Source: Ooceraea biroi (Eukaryota; Arthropoda; Insecta; Hymenoptera; Formicidae). From it: 64,000 nucleotides of DNA. Of this stretch, positions 52,501-62,778 are shown one piece after another; the first letter of the stretch is position 1, and each line of letters opens with the position of its first letter. A program made the position numbers and the translations under genes. The notes beneath the pieces were generated by a model, which was not told the origin of the DNA, made no database searches, and worked only from the letters and a program-made list of their open reading frames with translations. Location: assembly GCF_003672135.1 (NCBI RefSeq), contig NC_039512.1, forward strand, positions 1,086,874-1,150,873, in the 5' to 3' direction.

Positions 52501-54187
52501 AGTTTGGGGCGAGCAGAAGCTTCATCGGCAAAATTTCCCACGATGCGATGAGAAGTTCGCGATAATGCATATCAACGTATATGTTATATACGTACTACGC
52601 ATTACCAAAGCATGTACTACGGTGTTACAATCGGGCTGTTCGCGAGGCAATGGAGAACATCGAGAAATTTTGCCGAAAAAGGGAGAGCGAGCGAGAGCGA
52701 GAGAGAGAGAGAGAAAATGCATGTAGAGAATAAATAGTTATTTATAATGTCACTCTAGTCGAGGGCGAGAAGTGAAATGCGAGAGGTGGGGTGAGGAATG
52801 GAGGCGCGAAGGGTGCGATGCAGGAGTGGAGAATAGCGCGCGCGAACGGAAGATATGCCATTTTGAATTATTATTTTCATAAGGAACGTGTAATATAAAA
52901 ATATAATATATAATATATCGATACGGACGAATTAACAGCATCATCGAGACTTATGATCGAGACGATGATGATGGTTAATATTATTATTATTGCTATTATT
53001 ACGGTTATTGATTATGATTATTATGGAATGACGATTATTATTATAACGTGAAAAAGAGGATAATACATTATATAAAGATAAAAAAAAGTACTTACACTTA
53101 ACACTTACGTTAGGAAGCTAGATACATACATTTGATGCAAGCGAGAAGGTGGAGTAATCCACGCGTTTGACGGGAAGTCTAGGTGACATAAATTAAACGT
53201 CGTACATTTCTATATCAAGGTAAAACACGGGGACGTATGGTAAAGGACTAACACATTATTTGGCGAACGTCGCGAGTACCTGATCATTTCGTCCAAGATC
53301 ATGAGAACGTGGAATGGTCGGAAAATTATATTATACGCGCGTAACCGAGGAAAACAAACCCCTTCTCTTCGTCTCTAATTATATCGTTTCGATATCGATT
53401 GCGATATATCGACGTTTTTAAAACGGTTAAGCTAACACCTGTTAGATCTTGTTAGATTTCGCATTCTGTTTGCCCGACAATTAGGCAAACATATTTACAA
53501 CGGCATATTTCTTACGCTGAAATTGACGAAAGCAGATTCCGAGGCAGCGACCTCGAAGTCGATTCGGACGAAAGGGGTTTCTCTCGACGTTCGCGTTTTC
53601 GCGCCACGGACGTGTTCCCGTATCCGGACTCGTGATTTCGATGATTTTGTTCCTCTGTTCTGTTTGTCTTACGTGAATGCCGAGCCGAAAGTTCTCTGTA
53701 CGACGTACCTTATCTCACTTGAAGCTCGCATACAGATTACATAACTAGCTATTACGGACATGGCCATTAGCAGAGAAGTGTACCATTCAGATAGTTTATC
53801 ATTAAAGAAACGGTAATCATCATAGGTATATTAACGACATTATTTATATTATTACGCATATTATATATAAATAATTGATAACACAGATGCTAACCGCCCC
53901 CTTAGGGCGAAATATTGCGAGGGGGGAGGGAAGTGGGGAAAGGGGGAAAAAAAACTACGAAAGGGTCGCGTCCACGTAGGCGCGACCGCGGCGGTGCGTC
54001 GTTTTTTTTCGGAATGGCGTCACCGGCACGAGAGTGAAAAAGAGAAGAAGATAGAGAATAAAGCGCCAATTACTTTAACTTCGACAGTACTATTATTTGT
54101 ATATGCCGAACGATTATGCCGTTTTCAGCGCAACATATTTTGGCAATTCTCTTTGGTGGTACGGTTCATAGAGAGACCGCGTTTTGG

Positions 54188-54352
54188 TGAGAGAGAGGAC
54201 AGAGCGAGAGCGAGAGAGAGAAAGGGTGAAAGCGAGAGAGAAAGAGAGCGAGAGCAAGAGAGCGAGAGAACGAGAGAGAGAGAAAGAAAGCGAGAGAGAG
54301 AAAGAGAGAGAGAACGAGAGAAGACGGAGATACCGGAGAGAGGGAGAGAAAG
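54188..54352 (+). repeat. Imperfect GA-rich purine tract
   Basis: 165 nt of almost pure purine (GAGAGA, AAAGAGAGC and similar), producing a spurious Glu/Arg frame on one strand and a Ser/Leu frame on the other. Confidence 0.9.
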
Positions 54353-54512
54353 AGGAATAAGAAGATAAAACAAACGAACAAAATAAAAATCAGAAGTTTC
54401 TATACTTTTTACGGAGATTGTTATAGTCTAAGCGCACACTGATCAAGGCATTCGTCGCTCGGCAAAAACATAATACAATTATTAATATAAAATTTATAAC
54501 AGAAATATATAA

Positions 54513-54551
54513 AATAAATGAAGTTAATAAATATGTACACTGTATAATAAA
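54513..54551 (+). terminator. Cluster of three AATAAA poly(A) signals, candidate distal bru3 end
   Basis: AATAAA occurs at 54513-54518, 54526-54531 and 54546-54551, followed by a U-rich segment. It is the last such cluster before the convergent RNF181 gene, so it is a candidate distal cleavage site for bru3. AT-rich composition makes chance hexamers common. Confidence 0.4.
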
Positions 54552-54924
54552 CATTATTTCCTATTAATAATTCACGTCTCTTTATTTAATCTACCTTCCC
54601 CCGTGTGCCAGAGTATATGTCGAGTTATCATATAATTAATATCACGAAATTTTACATTATATGTGTAAAAGGACACGTCATTTTTCACGCAGTGTTTAAT
54701 GATAGAACGTTCTCATTACATACATTAAAAAAATATCACATGTCACATGGTCGCAAGTATAAATTTTATTTATTATACGCTCGTGTGATAAAAGTGTCAC
54801 GTTTCTTCCGACTACCAGTAATGCACGAAGCTGCATATGCACCAGTAATAATACATTTGCTTGAAGAATGACACAGTTATTTTGAACAGCAATAATTCTC
54901 AAAGGATATGAAGAAAACGCAATT

Positions 54925-54930
54925 TTTATT
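54925..54930 (-). terminator. Poly(A) signal candidate for RNF181-like gene
   Basis: AATAAA on the minus strand, 20 nt after the stop codon. Further minus-strand AATAAA copies lie at 54765-54774 and 54581-54586, so longer 3' UTRs are possible. Confidence 0.4.
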
Positions 54931-54950
54931 AAATATCTATATATTTTTAT

Positions 54951-55085
54951 CTAACTAAACATAGAATTATGCAATGTTTCCAAGTCCCTTTCTCTCTCTA
55001 CCGCGCGTTTCTTCTCCTTTCTGTACATTTCATAGTCCTCATCGTCTGTCGGCAATTCGTATCGGCAGAGTGGACACGAGTTGGT
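54951..55085 (-). CDS. RNF181: RNF181-like exon 2
   Basis: 135 nt: TNSCPLCRYELPTDDEDYEM supplies the last two zinc ligands and the conserved acidic segment. A basic, Glu/Arg-rich helix and NSMFS follow, then a TAG stop. The acceptor is TTTTGCAG. Confidence 0.93.
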   Translation of the reverse strand, partial: TNSCPLCRYELPTDDEDYEMYRKEKKRAVERERDLETLHNSMFS

Positions 55086-55514
55086 CTGCAAAATCAAGGA
55101 AACGTCCAAAATACACAACAGGTTCTTACATACAATTTCGATATTCAGTTTCACTTATTTTTTTCAAATAACAGATTGTTTCCATATTATCGTATCGCGA
55201 TCTCGTACCTTCTGCAACCACGGTATAATGCACTCCTGGTGAAACACATGCTGGCAAGGCATCAGTTTCGCTTTATCGTCCACCTCGAACTCCTTCAAGC
55301 AGACCGGACACTGCTTGCTTTCGGTGGACTCGATCTTGATTTCCGACAGATTTTCGACCGCGTCCTTTGACGCTGGCGGCGGAAGTTTCGCGTCCGGCCA
55401 AAGCAGGTCCCACATGCCGGAATCCCTCAGGAACCGCGCCATGTGGAGCATGCTGTTCGGAGCTTCTCCGTCACGCAGAGGCGTCCGACTCATCTCCTCG
55501 AAGTAATCGGACAT
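54951..55514 (-). CDS. RNF181: E3 ubiquitin ligase RNF181-like (RING-H2), 2 exons
   Basis: Exons 55514-55209 and 55085-54951 join in phase 0 to give 146 residues, close to fly CG7694 and human RNF181. The protein begins MSDYFEE, the family start, which is why the ATG at 55514 is chosen; it is also the first in-frame ATG seen. A RING-H2 finger has Zn ligands C69, C72, C87, H89, H92, C95, C106 and C109. The 123-nt intron falls just after WLQK, and exon 2 resumes TNSCPLCRYEL. A charged KEKKRAVERERDLE tail ends NSMFS. RING-H2 proteins of this family recruit an E2 and transfer ubiquitin to substrates in the cytoplasm; insect substrates are unknown to me. The gene converges on bru3, and its 5' side faces the carboxypeptidase Q gene. 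Confidence 0.93.
55209..55514 (-). CDS. RNF181: RNF181-like exon 1
   Basis: 306 nt, 102 codons: conserved N-terminus MSDYFEE, a helical region with HMARFLRDSGMWDLLWP, then the first six zinc ligands of the RING (CPVC, CQHVFHQEC). The donor is GTACGA on the minus strand after WLQK. The frame stays open upstream to about 55565, but only a TTG lies there. Confidence 0.93.
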
Positions 55515-57176
55515 ATCGTCAGAATTGTCACAGGGATCTGCTTCGCAAGTAGAATTCGATCGCAAGTGACAAACAGCGATTTCGCGTTTCTATCTTTATA
55601 ATTATTTAATTAATCACTTCACGAACATGTTGCTCCAGTTGCTGTCACGTTTCTGGAGCTATCACGCCGTACAACATTCCGCTAAAAACTTCGAGTCATA
55701 CTGAAAATGAGTAGTCACTAGTCACTAGTCATAGTGCTTGAAGCAGAAAGCAAGAGGACACCAGAAGACCCTCTTAACGGAATTCCGAGGAGCGGAGGTC
55801 TCCGCAACTACGTCGAACACTTGGCACTGCAATGTTAATTGGGAGCATAAATCAATACTAATGCGGCATTTTAAGTTGATAAATATTACAGACATTTAAG
55901 ATGCGTATATGTGATTGCAAAGAGAGCTACATTAATTACTAAAAAACGCATTTTTGCTCTCTGTTTTTGCATGATTGTGTGGTGACCGTATCTTGGTAAA
56001 GTTGCTTTTCAAGCAAGAACTTGCTTCAAGACCGTCCATCTTGTATTTGTCTATTGATGCAAGCAATAATGATGTCAACAATCTTTTTATTGATTCTTTT
56101 TATAAATAATATAATTTTTAATGTAATTACGTCTAAATTATAATGATGTCAAAATTACACGCATCTGTGTATAAAATTTATATCACAAGAATTGCAAGTT
56201 TTAAAAGATGAGTGATAATCATGGAATCTACTTTATCAGTACATATGTACATACGTCATACCCAGCAATTTGTCCGAGCAACCACTGGAACTCATTCATC
56301 TGCCTGTCAGTTAGTATCTTTCTACTGCGACGCGGATGAACAGCTCTTCTTGTGAAAAATTTGTTATTAGTGTATGATACTAGTATATTTTACGTATTGA
56401 GTGACACATCATCTCGGTAAGAATATTTTAGCAAAAATTATGCATGAAATAGTCTCGCAATTAAAAAATCTTAATAAAACATATTAATTGTTATCACGTT
56501 ATTAGACATTTATAAATATTCCGTTCTGTTTCTTTTCAATTTTAACATTTATTTTATATCTTACATCAAATTTACTTTTCTCGTTTTGAGAGCTAGTAAT
56601 TTATGCAAATGGAGATATTAAGTATCGAATATACAATTCTGATCCGCGAAATATAGTTTTAAACTAAAAGTTGAAATTAAAAATAAAGAACATCTTTTGT
56701 ACTTCCGATTTAATAGAAATATGATGTACAAGATATATTTCACGTAAAGAATAAATCAAGCATTTAACATTAGAGTTGTATAGAAGAATAAATATATTTT
56801 AAGAGAGATGTCGTGCATTTTCATTCATATTATATGATTTATATTCAAATTTATATTCAAATTTTTTATAATATAAACGAAATATTATTTTATGTTCATG
56901 TTGCAAAATCAACTAGATATGATTTGTACATATATAATTAACATTATTATATATTACAAATACTTATAATATTTATTTATCGAAATATTTTCTTCGTATC
57001 TGATATTATTAATACAACCGCGCTTGCTGTTTCTATCACTGTGCAATCAATCATTTATCAATCACACACCATGATGGATATACGTGAATCAAGACTGCAA
57101 TTTTTTAATCGCAACGTTTAACTTAGCTCCCGCTTTGTAACGTAATGTATCATTGTGCAGGAGGCGTTGAGCGATA
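55515..57176. other. Intergenic region between divergent RNF181-like and CPQ-like genes
   Basis: About 1.66 kb holding the 5' untranslated parts and probable promoters of two genes pointing away from each other. A 7-bp tandem repeat lies at 55712-55732, and AT-rich DNA fills about 56350-57000. The sequence cattgtgcag ending at 57160 looks like a splice acceptor, so CPQ may have a non-coding first exon upstream. No TATA box was convincing. Confidence 0.6.
55712..55732. repeat. 7-bp tandem repeat in divergent intergenic region
   Basis: TAGTCAC repeated twice plus TAGTCAT, about 200 nt upstream of the RNF181-like start codon. Confidence 0.8.
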
Positions 57177-57526
57177 ATGTGGTACACAGAGAAAATTCTT
57201 ATCTTTATATGGCTGTTATATGTCCGGCCGATAACAATGACAAACGATATCGTAGATAGACATAATAATTGTCAACTGTCAAACACCTTAATCGAAGAGA
57301 TAGATTCTTACGCACCATTAGTCCAGAGAATAATCAACGAAACTCTGGAAGGTTCTTTCAAAGGGACTACATGGCAAGATCTGGCGACGTTTGTTGATAA
57401 ATTCGGCCCAAGATTCACCGGTACACAAGTCCTTGAGGACTCTATCGATTACGTATTAAACAAATCCGCCAGCTTGGGCTTAGAGAATGTTCACGGCGAA
57501 ACGGTTACTGTACCGCGTTGGGTCAG
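57177..57526 (+). CDS. CPQ: CPQ-like exon 1 (signal peptide, propeptide region)
   Basis: 350 nt, residues 1-116 plus two bases. Hydrophobic core is residues 7-16, followed by an acidic helical segment, then WQDLATFVDKFGPRFTGTQ, the conserved entry to the peptidase fold. The donor GTATTA follows GTCAG; an alternative read-through hits a stop within about 15 nt. Confidence 0.93.
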
Positions 57527-59274
57527 GTATTATTATTAATCAAAATTAAATATAAAAGAAATGTAAAATTGTAGATATTGTATGTAAAAGTTCAAAAATT
57601 AAATGTTAAATGCAAATATTACAAATATTATAAATATAAAAATTATAGATATTACAACTAAATATTTAGTAAACTAGATGTTAATTAAGAATGCCAATAA
57701 TAAATAATGCACAAACACACGAATATATAAATCATAATAAATCCACAGAGGATCAGAATCCGCAACTCTCTTGCAACCTCGACAAAAAGATCTGGCGTTA
57801 TTGGGACTGGGTTACAGCGTTGGCACTCCGAAGGAAGGTATAACTGCTAACGCCGTTGTAGTGAACAGCTTCGCGGAACTTAAGAAAAGGGCAAAGGAGG
57901 TAAACTTCGTGAATAAAAAAGTGATATTTCGCGATACATTCTTTTTCTATATCTGCAACTTTTGAACTTTTCAGATCCCAGGGAAGATCGTTGTGTACAA
58001 TCAGAAATTTATCTCATACGGAGAGACGGTGGAGTACAGAAGCGCGGGGGCTACGAGAGCGGCAGAATTAGGAGCCGTGGCCACTTTGATCAGATCAGTA
58101 ACGCCGTTTTCGCTGTACACTCCGCACACCGGCATGATGACTTACGGGGAGAACGTCACTAAAATCCCAGCCGCCTGCATAACTGCCGAAGATGCAAGTC
58201 TCCTACGAAGAATGGCGGATAGGGGTCAGACAAAAATATTCCCTGATCTCTGTTTTGCAATAAATAATCGATGTTATTAATACAGGAGAGACGATACTGA
58301 TCAATCTGAAAATGGAGGCGGCAAGATATCCTGATACCCAATCGAGAAACGTCATAGCGGATATTACCGGATTTAGCGAGCCTGAAAAAACAGTCGTCGT
58401 TTCTGGACACATAGACAGTTGGGATGTCGGACAAGGTGCGATGGATGACGGAGGTGGTGCCTTCATATCCTGGAACGCGTTAAAGTTATTGAAGCAACTC
58501 AACATGCGGGCGCGCCGAACAATAAGGTAGCTTAGGATATTGCGAGAAAAAATACAATTTCATGTTTAAAATTAGTTTTTTTTTCTATGATAAAATTGTT
58601 ATATTGAGACTAAATTAGTCGTACATTGGCAGAACAATAATGTGGACCTCTGAGGAACTCGGCATGATCGGAGCTCGTCAGTATATACAGAGACACGCGG
58701 CGGAGAATGGCAATTTGCAATTCGTAATGGAATCCGATCTTGGCACATTCATGCCTCTGGGCCTTGAAGTTACCGGAGGGGAGTTGGTGCAGTGCATACT
58801 TCAGAGAATGATGCGGTTAGTTCCTTTTCGTTATTTCTCACATCCCCTCATTTTAATGTTGTTGTAAAATTTGCGTTTGTAATCAATATTATTGATTATT
58901 ATTCCTATTTCTGAAAATGTATAAAGTTTGTCAAATTCTAGAGCGATATTGTGAATACGATATTCGACAAAAGAAAGTCGTAAAACTGCGCTTTCTGTTT
59001 TAGATTGTTAACTCCATTAGGCGACATGCAATTAAGACAGCCTTGTCAAGGACCTGATATACAATTCTGGGTAAAAGCTGGAGTACCGGGAGGCAGTCTT
59101 TGGACGAGAAATGAAAAGTATTTCTATTATCACCATACGAACGCAGACACCATGCTGGTGGAAAATCCGAAAGCCTTGGATATGAACACAGCTATATTTG
59201 CAGCGGTATCGTTCGTTCTGGCAGACATTAGCGTTGATTTACCTCGACACAATTACACTAACCAGGTGCCTTAA
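57177..59274 (+). CDS. CPQ: Carboxypeptidase Q-like secreted metallopeptidase (M28), 6 exons
   Basis: Exons 57177-57526, 57749-57899, 57975-58224, 58286-58526, 58633-58815 and 59004-59274 have GT/AG ends and total 1446 nt, encoding 481 residues (human CPQ is 472). The N-terminus MWYTEKILIFIWLLYV is a signal peptide, and four N-glycosylation sequons (NET, NKS, NVT, NYT) fit secretion or lysosomal targeting. Catalytic features of family M28 are all present: H292 and D294 in SGHIDSW, D304 in GAMDDGGG, the EE pair E338-E339 in TSEELG, D366 in MESDLGTF, and H435/H436 in YYHHTNADTM. The family hydrolyses unsubstituted dipeptides and frees N-terminal amino acids. The closing PHxxTN-like block and the overall order match CPQ closely. 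The gene looks intact. Confidence 0.95.
57749..57899 (+). CDS. CPQ: CPQ-like exon 2
   Basis: 151 nt, residues 117-167: GSESATLLQPRQKDLALLGL then GYSVGTP, the region before and at the start of the PA-like insertion. Acceptor atccacag, donor gtaaac. Confidence 0.92.
57975..58224 (+). CDS. CPQ: CPQ-like exon 3 (PA-like insert)
   Basis: 250 nt, residues 168-250. IPGKIVVYNQKFISYGETVE and YRSAGATRAAELGAVATLIR are typical of the insert domain. The donor is gtcaga, weaker than the others, and is fixed by frame: it must leave one G so that the next exon reads GETILINLKM. Confidence 0.9.
58286..58526 (+). CDS. CPQ: CPQ-like exon 4 (first zinc ligands)
   Basis: 241 nt, residues 251-330. It carries SGHIDSWDVGQGAMDDGGGA, with H292 and the bridging D304. 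Acceptor aatacag, donor gtagct. Confidence 0.95.
58633..58815 (+). CDS. CPQ: CPQ-like exon 5 (catalytic Glu)
   Basis: 183 nt, residues 331-391. It carries TIMWTSEELGMIGARQYIQR with the EE pair and FVMESDLGTF with D366. Acceptor ttggcag, donor gttagt. Confidence 0.95.
59004..59274 (+). CDS. CPQ: CPQ-like exon 6 (last zinc ligand, stop)
   Basis: 271 nt, residues 392-481. It carries FWVKAGVPGGSLWTRNEKYF, then YYHHTNADTM (final His ligand), ending NYTNQVP and TAA. Acceptor ttttag. Confidence 0.95.
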
Positions 59275-59318
59275 TAAAAGCGACTTAATAATACATAGTT
59301 GATATTAATCGATATTGA

Positions 59319-59324
59319 AATAAA
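59319..59324 (+). terminator. Poly(A) signal candidate for CPQ-like gene
   Basis: AATAAA 45 nt after the stop. It is the first hexamer with suitable spacing and implies a 3' UTR of only about 60-70 nt. Confidence 0.5.
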
Positions 59325-59356
59325 CCGTAATGGCTCCGTGCGTTCGTAGAACCGTC

Positions 59357-59362
59357 TTTATT
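59357..59362 (-). terminator. Poly(A) signal candidate for the minus-strand gene at 59884-62778
   Basis: Minus-strand AATAAA about 520 nt after the stop of the unidentified gene. It faces the CPQ signal, so the two transcripts would end almost on top of each other. Confidence 0.4.
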
Positions 59363-59883
59363 TCAAATATAGTTATGTATACATTCACAGCATGTAAACG
59401 ATTAGGCCTACAGTAATATCTAATCTAAATCTCTTCAAAAGCATTATAGAAATACAAGTATTCAACGAACTGGATTTTACAAGCCATCTCGAGCGATTTA
59501 ACTTTCTCTCTTTTAACTCTCTTGCAACGTTTTCATTAAAAAATTACTTATTCAATGTGTAGCTATTGTCTATCTGTTCTAAAATTAATGGAACATACGT
59601 GTTTCACTAGTGTGTTTTACTATTGGGACATATGTGGCTCGCAAATTGCGATGAAGCGATAAACAAATAAATTATATCAATATAAAAACATTTTTGACAC
59701 CGATTTGCAATAAAACATATACGTCCCTTTAATCGCAAGAGTTAGGAGGTAATAAATAAACGATGTTACAATTCTCCATGTCAATCCGACATCAAAACAT
59801 CATTTTGAATTACCTGTTACCTCAAAAGCTCTTGATTCTATTTAATTATCAGTCTCAATCGAATCAACGAAATATCAAATGCT

Positions 59884-60462
59884 TTATATTAATGTGTCTT
59901 CGTCGTCGTTCGGAAAGACCATCAATAAGGAATGCTGAGAGGTCGTTCTCTGGCTCGATGTTAAGAGAACAGTTTTCTCGCCCCCGCTGTCGTTCATCGA
60001 GCAATCCGGGGAGCTGCCTATGTAATTGGTCGTCGTGCTGCTCGTGGACGGCATATCGTTGAGATCCGGCGACGCCAAGGGCGGCGCCGAACGAGCGTTG
60101 GCACCGTTTAAAGACACGAGCTGCATACTGTATGACTCACGGTATCCCGAAGTACTGGACGTATCCTCGTCCCAAGACATGTCCGACACCTGAGGGTGCA
60201 GATGGTGATGGAAATGGTGACAGTGATGATGCTGATGCCCGTGGAACTGCTGCTGATCGGCCGGCGAGTTGAAAGTTTTGTCACTGTCGAATTTGCGAAG
60301 AGATAGACTTCGTCTAGAACGAATGGACGAAGAGTCGGAAGGGATGTTGGATAAAGGTGGATCTAACTCTGACATCAAGGATGTCTGCACTGATGATTTC
60401 GGTTGGACGGTCGCCTCTTCTTCAGGCGTCGCGTCTGGCTGATCCAACTTCGTTTGAGTCAT
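59884..60462 (-). CDS. Unidentified gene, last coding exon
   Basis: 192 codons plus TAA after the acceptor TTTTCTATTAG; the first codon happens to be ATG. Residues 1-70 are Ser/Asp-rich with SIRSRRSLSLRKFDSDKTF. Residues 74-89 are the His cluster, then WDEDTSSTSGYRESYS. The end is VFPNDDEDTLI. The exon is much longer than chance frames in this AT-rich part, with clear amino-acid bias. Confidence 0.7.
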   Translation of the reverse strand: MTQTKLDQPDATPEEEATVQPKSSVQTSLMSELDPPLSNIPSDSSSIRSRRSLSLRKFDSDKTFNSPADQQQFHGHQHHHCHHFHHHLHPQVSDMSWDEDTSSTSGYRESYSMQLVSLNGANARSAPPLASPDLNDMPSTSSTTTNYIGSSPDCSMNDSGGEKTVLLTSSQRTTSQHSLLMVFPNDDEDTLI

Positions 60463-62778
60463 CTAATAGAAAATATTTCGTTATAAATAATCAATTAAAT
60501 GCCAGTTATAAATAACAATGTAGCGATACAATTAATTGTGCAGCTCTTTGCGTAAGACTAATAAATTTTGTAAGTTTCTTATCGAATAATGCTACTCCTA
60601 AACTTGCGATGCTTTATGTCTGCAATTGATATAGAAATTTCGTCACCTCAATATGTGTCTTTCGACTTTTTCTTAACCGGAAGGTCCTCTTGCTTTGACC
60701 CATAGAACGTTGTAAGCGAGGCCTGTCTGTATGTAATTCTCCGGAACTGTCCTCGGTTGGACTGCTGGGACTTAGCTGACTCGTCACGGTCTCCCCTGGC
60801 GAGACAGTCGACGATCATGTCGCGTCTATCGTCTTATCACGGATTCTACTCTACGGTCCAATCTACTCATGCTCCTCTTTCAAAGTGTACACGGTCGGAG
60901 ATTATTCTCGAAGTACGCAGCAAGTATTTTACACCCGCGTCCTGTGCTTGATGGAACACGGCACTACATCTAGTAAACATAAGCTCTTACTTTAAAAGTA
61001 TAAGTATACTTTATGTGCTATTTTTGAAGACACGAAGACGTTTAGACACGTAACTTTCTCAAAACTTCACACAAGTGGAAAAAAAACCGCAAAACTATTC
61101 ATTCTCTTTAGATAGTCGGAAAACAATTCGATCATTTTTCCTTGAAGAAACAAAATATTCGCATTTGGTAATTGCAAAAATACAATATATATTTTTAAAT
61201 AATAGAAACGTATTCAAGACCTAAGTGCACGGAAAAATATCAGAAAAGCAGTATTGATGGAACATTGTTGAACACTGTCTCATAAAAATTGAATAATGAG
61301 ACATTTTATATGCAATATAATATAGTTTGTCGAAGATAAGGACACATAAAGATTAGCTACATATATATAACGATAAATGTGTACTCGTCGTGCAAGACTA
61401 TATTCGTGAGCGGAACACATAAAGCAAACTTTACTGATATTATTTTACGTAATGGAAGCATTAATGTGAGAATGTCGCAAGGCAGCGAGAATCAATCATT
61501 CATTCACACACATACACACACACGCACGCACGCACACACACACGTATTATATGTCCGGGCGTTAGGTACCGACAAATAGATACTTATACAAGAAGAGTTG
61601 CATAAGAAGCATTTTGCAAATAGACAAAATTAAACGTGAAAAAGAAATGGAAACAAAATATATGTTATATAATATCCGAGTGTTTCCCTTTTTGGATTAC
61701 TACGTAAATATTAACTCCTATTTGTAAATGTGGCAATATTAAGCAGTAATGATAGTTTGGTGCTGATTTATCATGGCATATGTGTTGCATCATGCATATT
61801 TTTATATATACGTCAGATTTCTAATTGTTTAATGAATGAAATATAGTGCGTTGCAGTATTGATTCTGCTTTTTTTAATGAACTACTACTTAAAATTCATG
61901 GTATGAGTATCTTTATATGTGCATGTATATATATAAAATATAATGAAAAGTATAATATACATAATGAAGTAAATAATACAAAAAATATTTATTATTATAT
62001 GGCTTTACTTCATGCGATGGAACTATTACTGTATTTACAGAATGTCTAAACTATACATGAGAGATTCTCTATTTACTTTCAATTTCTAGATATTTATCAA
62101 AATATAATTGATAATATTAACAAGGAATGATTATCTTGTAATGTGCATATACACGAAATAAATTAGCATTGCAAATAAAAAACTCAGACATAAAATATTT
62201 TCTATAATCTTGCAATTTTCTTAAGTTTCTGTTCAAAATTATTTATATGATTATTAATATGAAAGTTAGTGATAAGAAAGTGATAATAAAGTTAGTGGAA
62301 AGTGATAATAAAGTTAGATTAAATCTGTACAATGTGTCGATATTATTTACATTTGTTAATTAACTGCAAGATATAGGTGAGTTAGCAAAATTAATAAAAG
62401 TATATTATAAATTCCAAATTATGTCGTTGAAAGCAAGTGTTAAATGTAATTGAAACATTTCTGATTTTTGAAATCAAAAGTTAAAAATTTAATCGTGGAC
62501 AAATTCTCATAAATCTCTTGATACAGGTTCACCTATTTTTGCAACAATGTTTAAATATTATACCTTGTCAGAGAAGGGAAATGGTATTTCCCGAACTTGT
62601 CAATAATTATATTGCGTCATGTCAGTTAAAGAGAGAGCGGGGATTAGGAATTTACCTGATGAGTGTCTAAACTCTACGGAAGATACAAAGCGCAGCTTTG
62701 GCGCCCTTTGATGAGGTAAGATAGGATGAAGCTTAATATGGTTACGTTCATCGCTAGTAGAAGATGGTTGGGATCTAT
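59884..62778 (-). CDS. Unidentified protein, C-terminal part: Ser-rich, His cluster, PDZ-ligand-like end
   Basis: Three exons join cleanly: 62778-62656 (phase 1 in, phase 1 out), 60795-60647 (phase 1 in, phase 0 out) and 60462-59884 (phase 0 to a TAA). The joined product is about 282 residues, low-complexity, rich in Ser, Thr, Pro and Asp, with a basic block SKRTFRLRKSRKTH. The last exon holds 11 His and one Cys within 16 residues and ends DEDTLI, whose T-L-I fits a class I PDZ ligand. I do not recognise the family. It looks like the disordered cytoplasmic tail of a larger signalling or membrane protein. The 5' end is unresolved: upstream exons may lie at higher coordinates, or translation may start at an in-frame ATG at 62794 or 62929. 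Confidence 0.6.
60647..60795 (-). CDS. Unidentified gene, middle exon
   Basis: 149 nt from acceptor TCTCGCCAG to donor GTGACG. It encodes GETVTSQLSPSSPTEDSSGE then LHTDRPRLQRSMGQSKRTFR and LRKSRKTHIE. It is supported by phase agreement with both neighbours and by a frame free of stops; no homology was recognised. Confidence 0.55.
61505..61543. repeat. CA/CG-rich dinucleotide tract
   Basis: Mixed CA and CG dinucleotides, alternating purine-pyrimidine. Confidence 0.85.
62276..62317. repeat. Direct repeat of an exact 20-mer
   Basis: GAAAGTGATAATAAAGTTAG at 62276-62295 recurs at 62298-62317. Confidence 0.85.
62656..62778 (-). CDS. Unidentified gene, upstream exon
   Basis: 123 nt from acceptor ATGTTTCAG to donor GTAAAT. 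It encodes RSQPSSTSDERNHIKLHPIL then PHQRAPKLRFVSSVEFRHSS. The frame is open further upstream to an ATG at 62929, so this could also be part of a longer first exon with no acceptor used. Confidence 0.5.

Larger units (their letters stand above)
35783..54551 (+). other. bru3: Probable very long bru3 3' UTR (or 3' UTR plus intergenic)
   Basis: No recognisable gene occurs in the 18.8 kb between the bru3 stop and the convergent RNF181 gene. The sequence alternates AT-rich tracts with GC-richer blocks (about 36.3-37.8, 40.1-41.0 and 42.2-44.1 kb). It contains Pumilio-like octamers (TGTATATA 45809-45816, TGTAAATA 42083-42090, TGTACATA 50589-50596), a UG repeat (44816-44834) and a final AATAAA cluster (54513-54551). 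Neural RNA-binding protein genes of insects often have extended 3' UTRs. That it is one transcript is inference; earlier poly(A) sites are possible, for example AATAAA near 41386. Confidence 0.5.
60796..62655 (-). other. Intron of unidentified minus-strand gene (1.9 kb)
   Basis: AT-rich intron containing a CA/CG-rich dinucleotide tract (61505-61543) and an exact 20-mer repeated with a 22-bp period (62276-62317). No exon seen. Confidence 0.5.

Noticed and set aside
53994..54368. Glu/Arg-rich frame over the GA tract, and similar frames over the (GA)n at 2125-2445 and 33226-33546
   Set aside because: They are translations of simple repeats.
55515..55565. Longer RNF181-like N-terminus reaching 55565
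   Set aside because: The only upstream start there is a TTG; the first ATG in frame (55514) gives the conserved MSDYFEE start.
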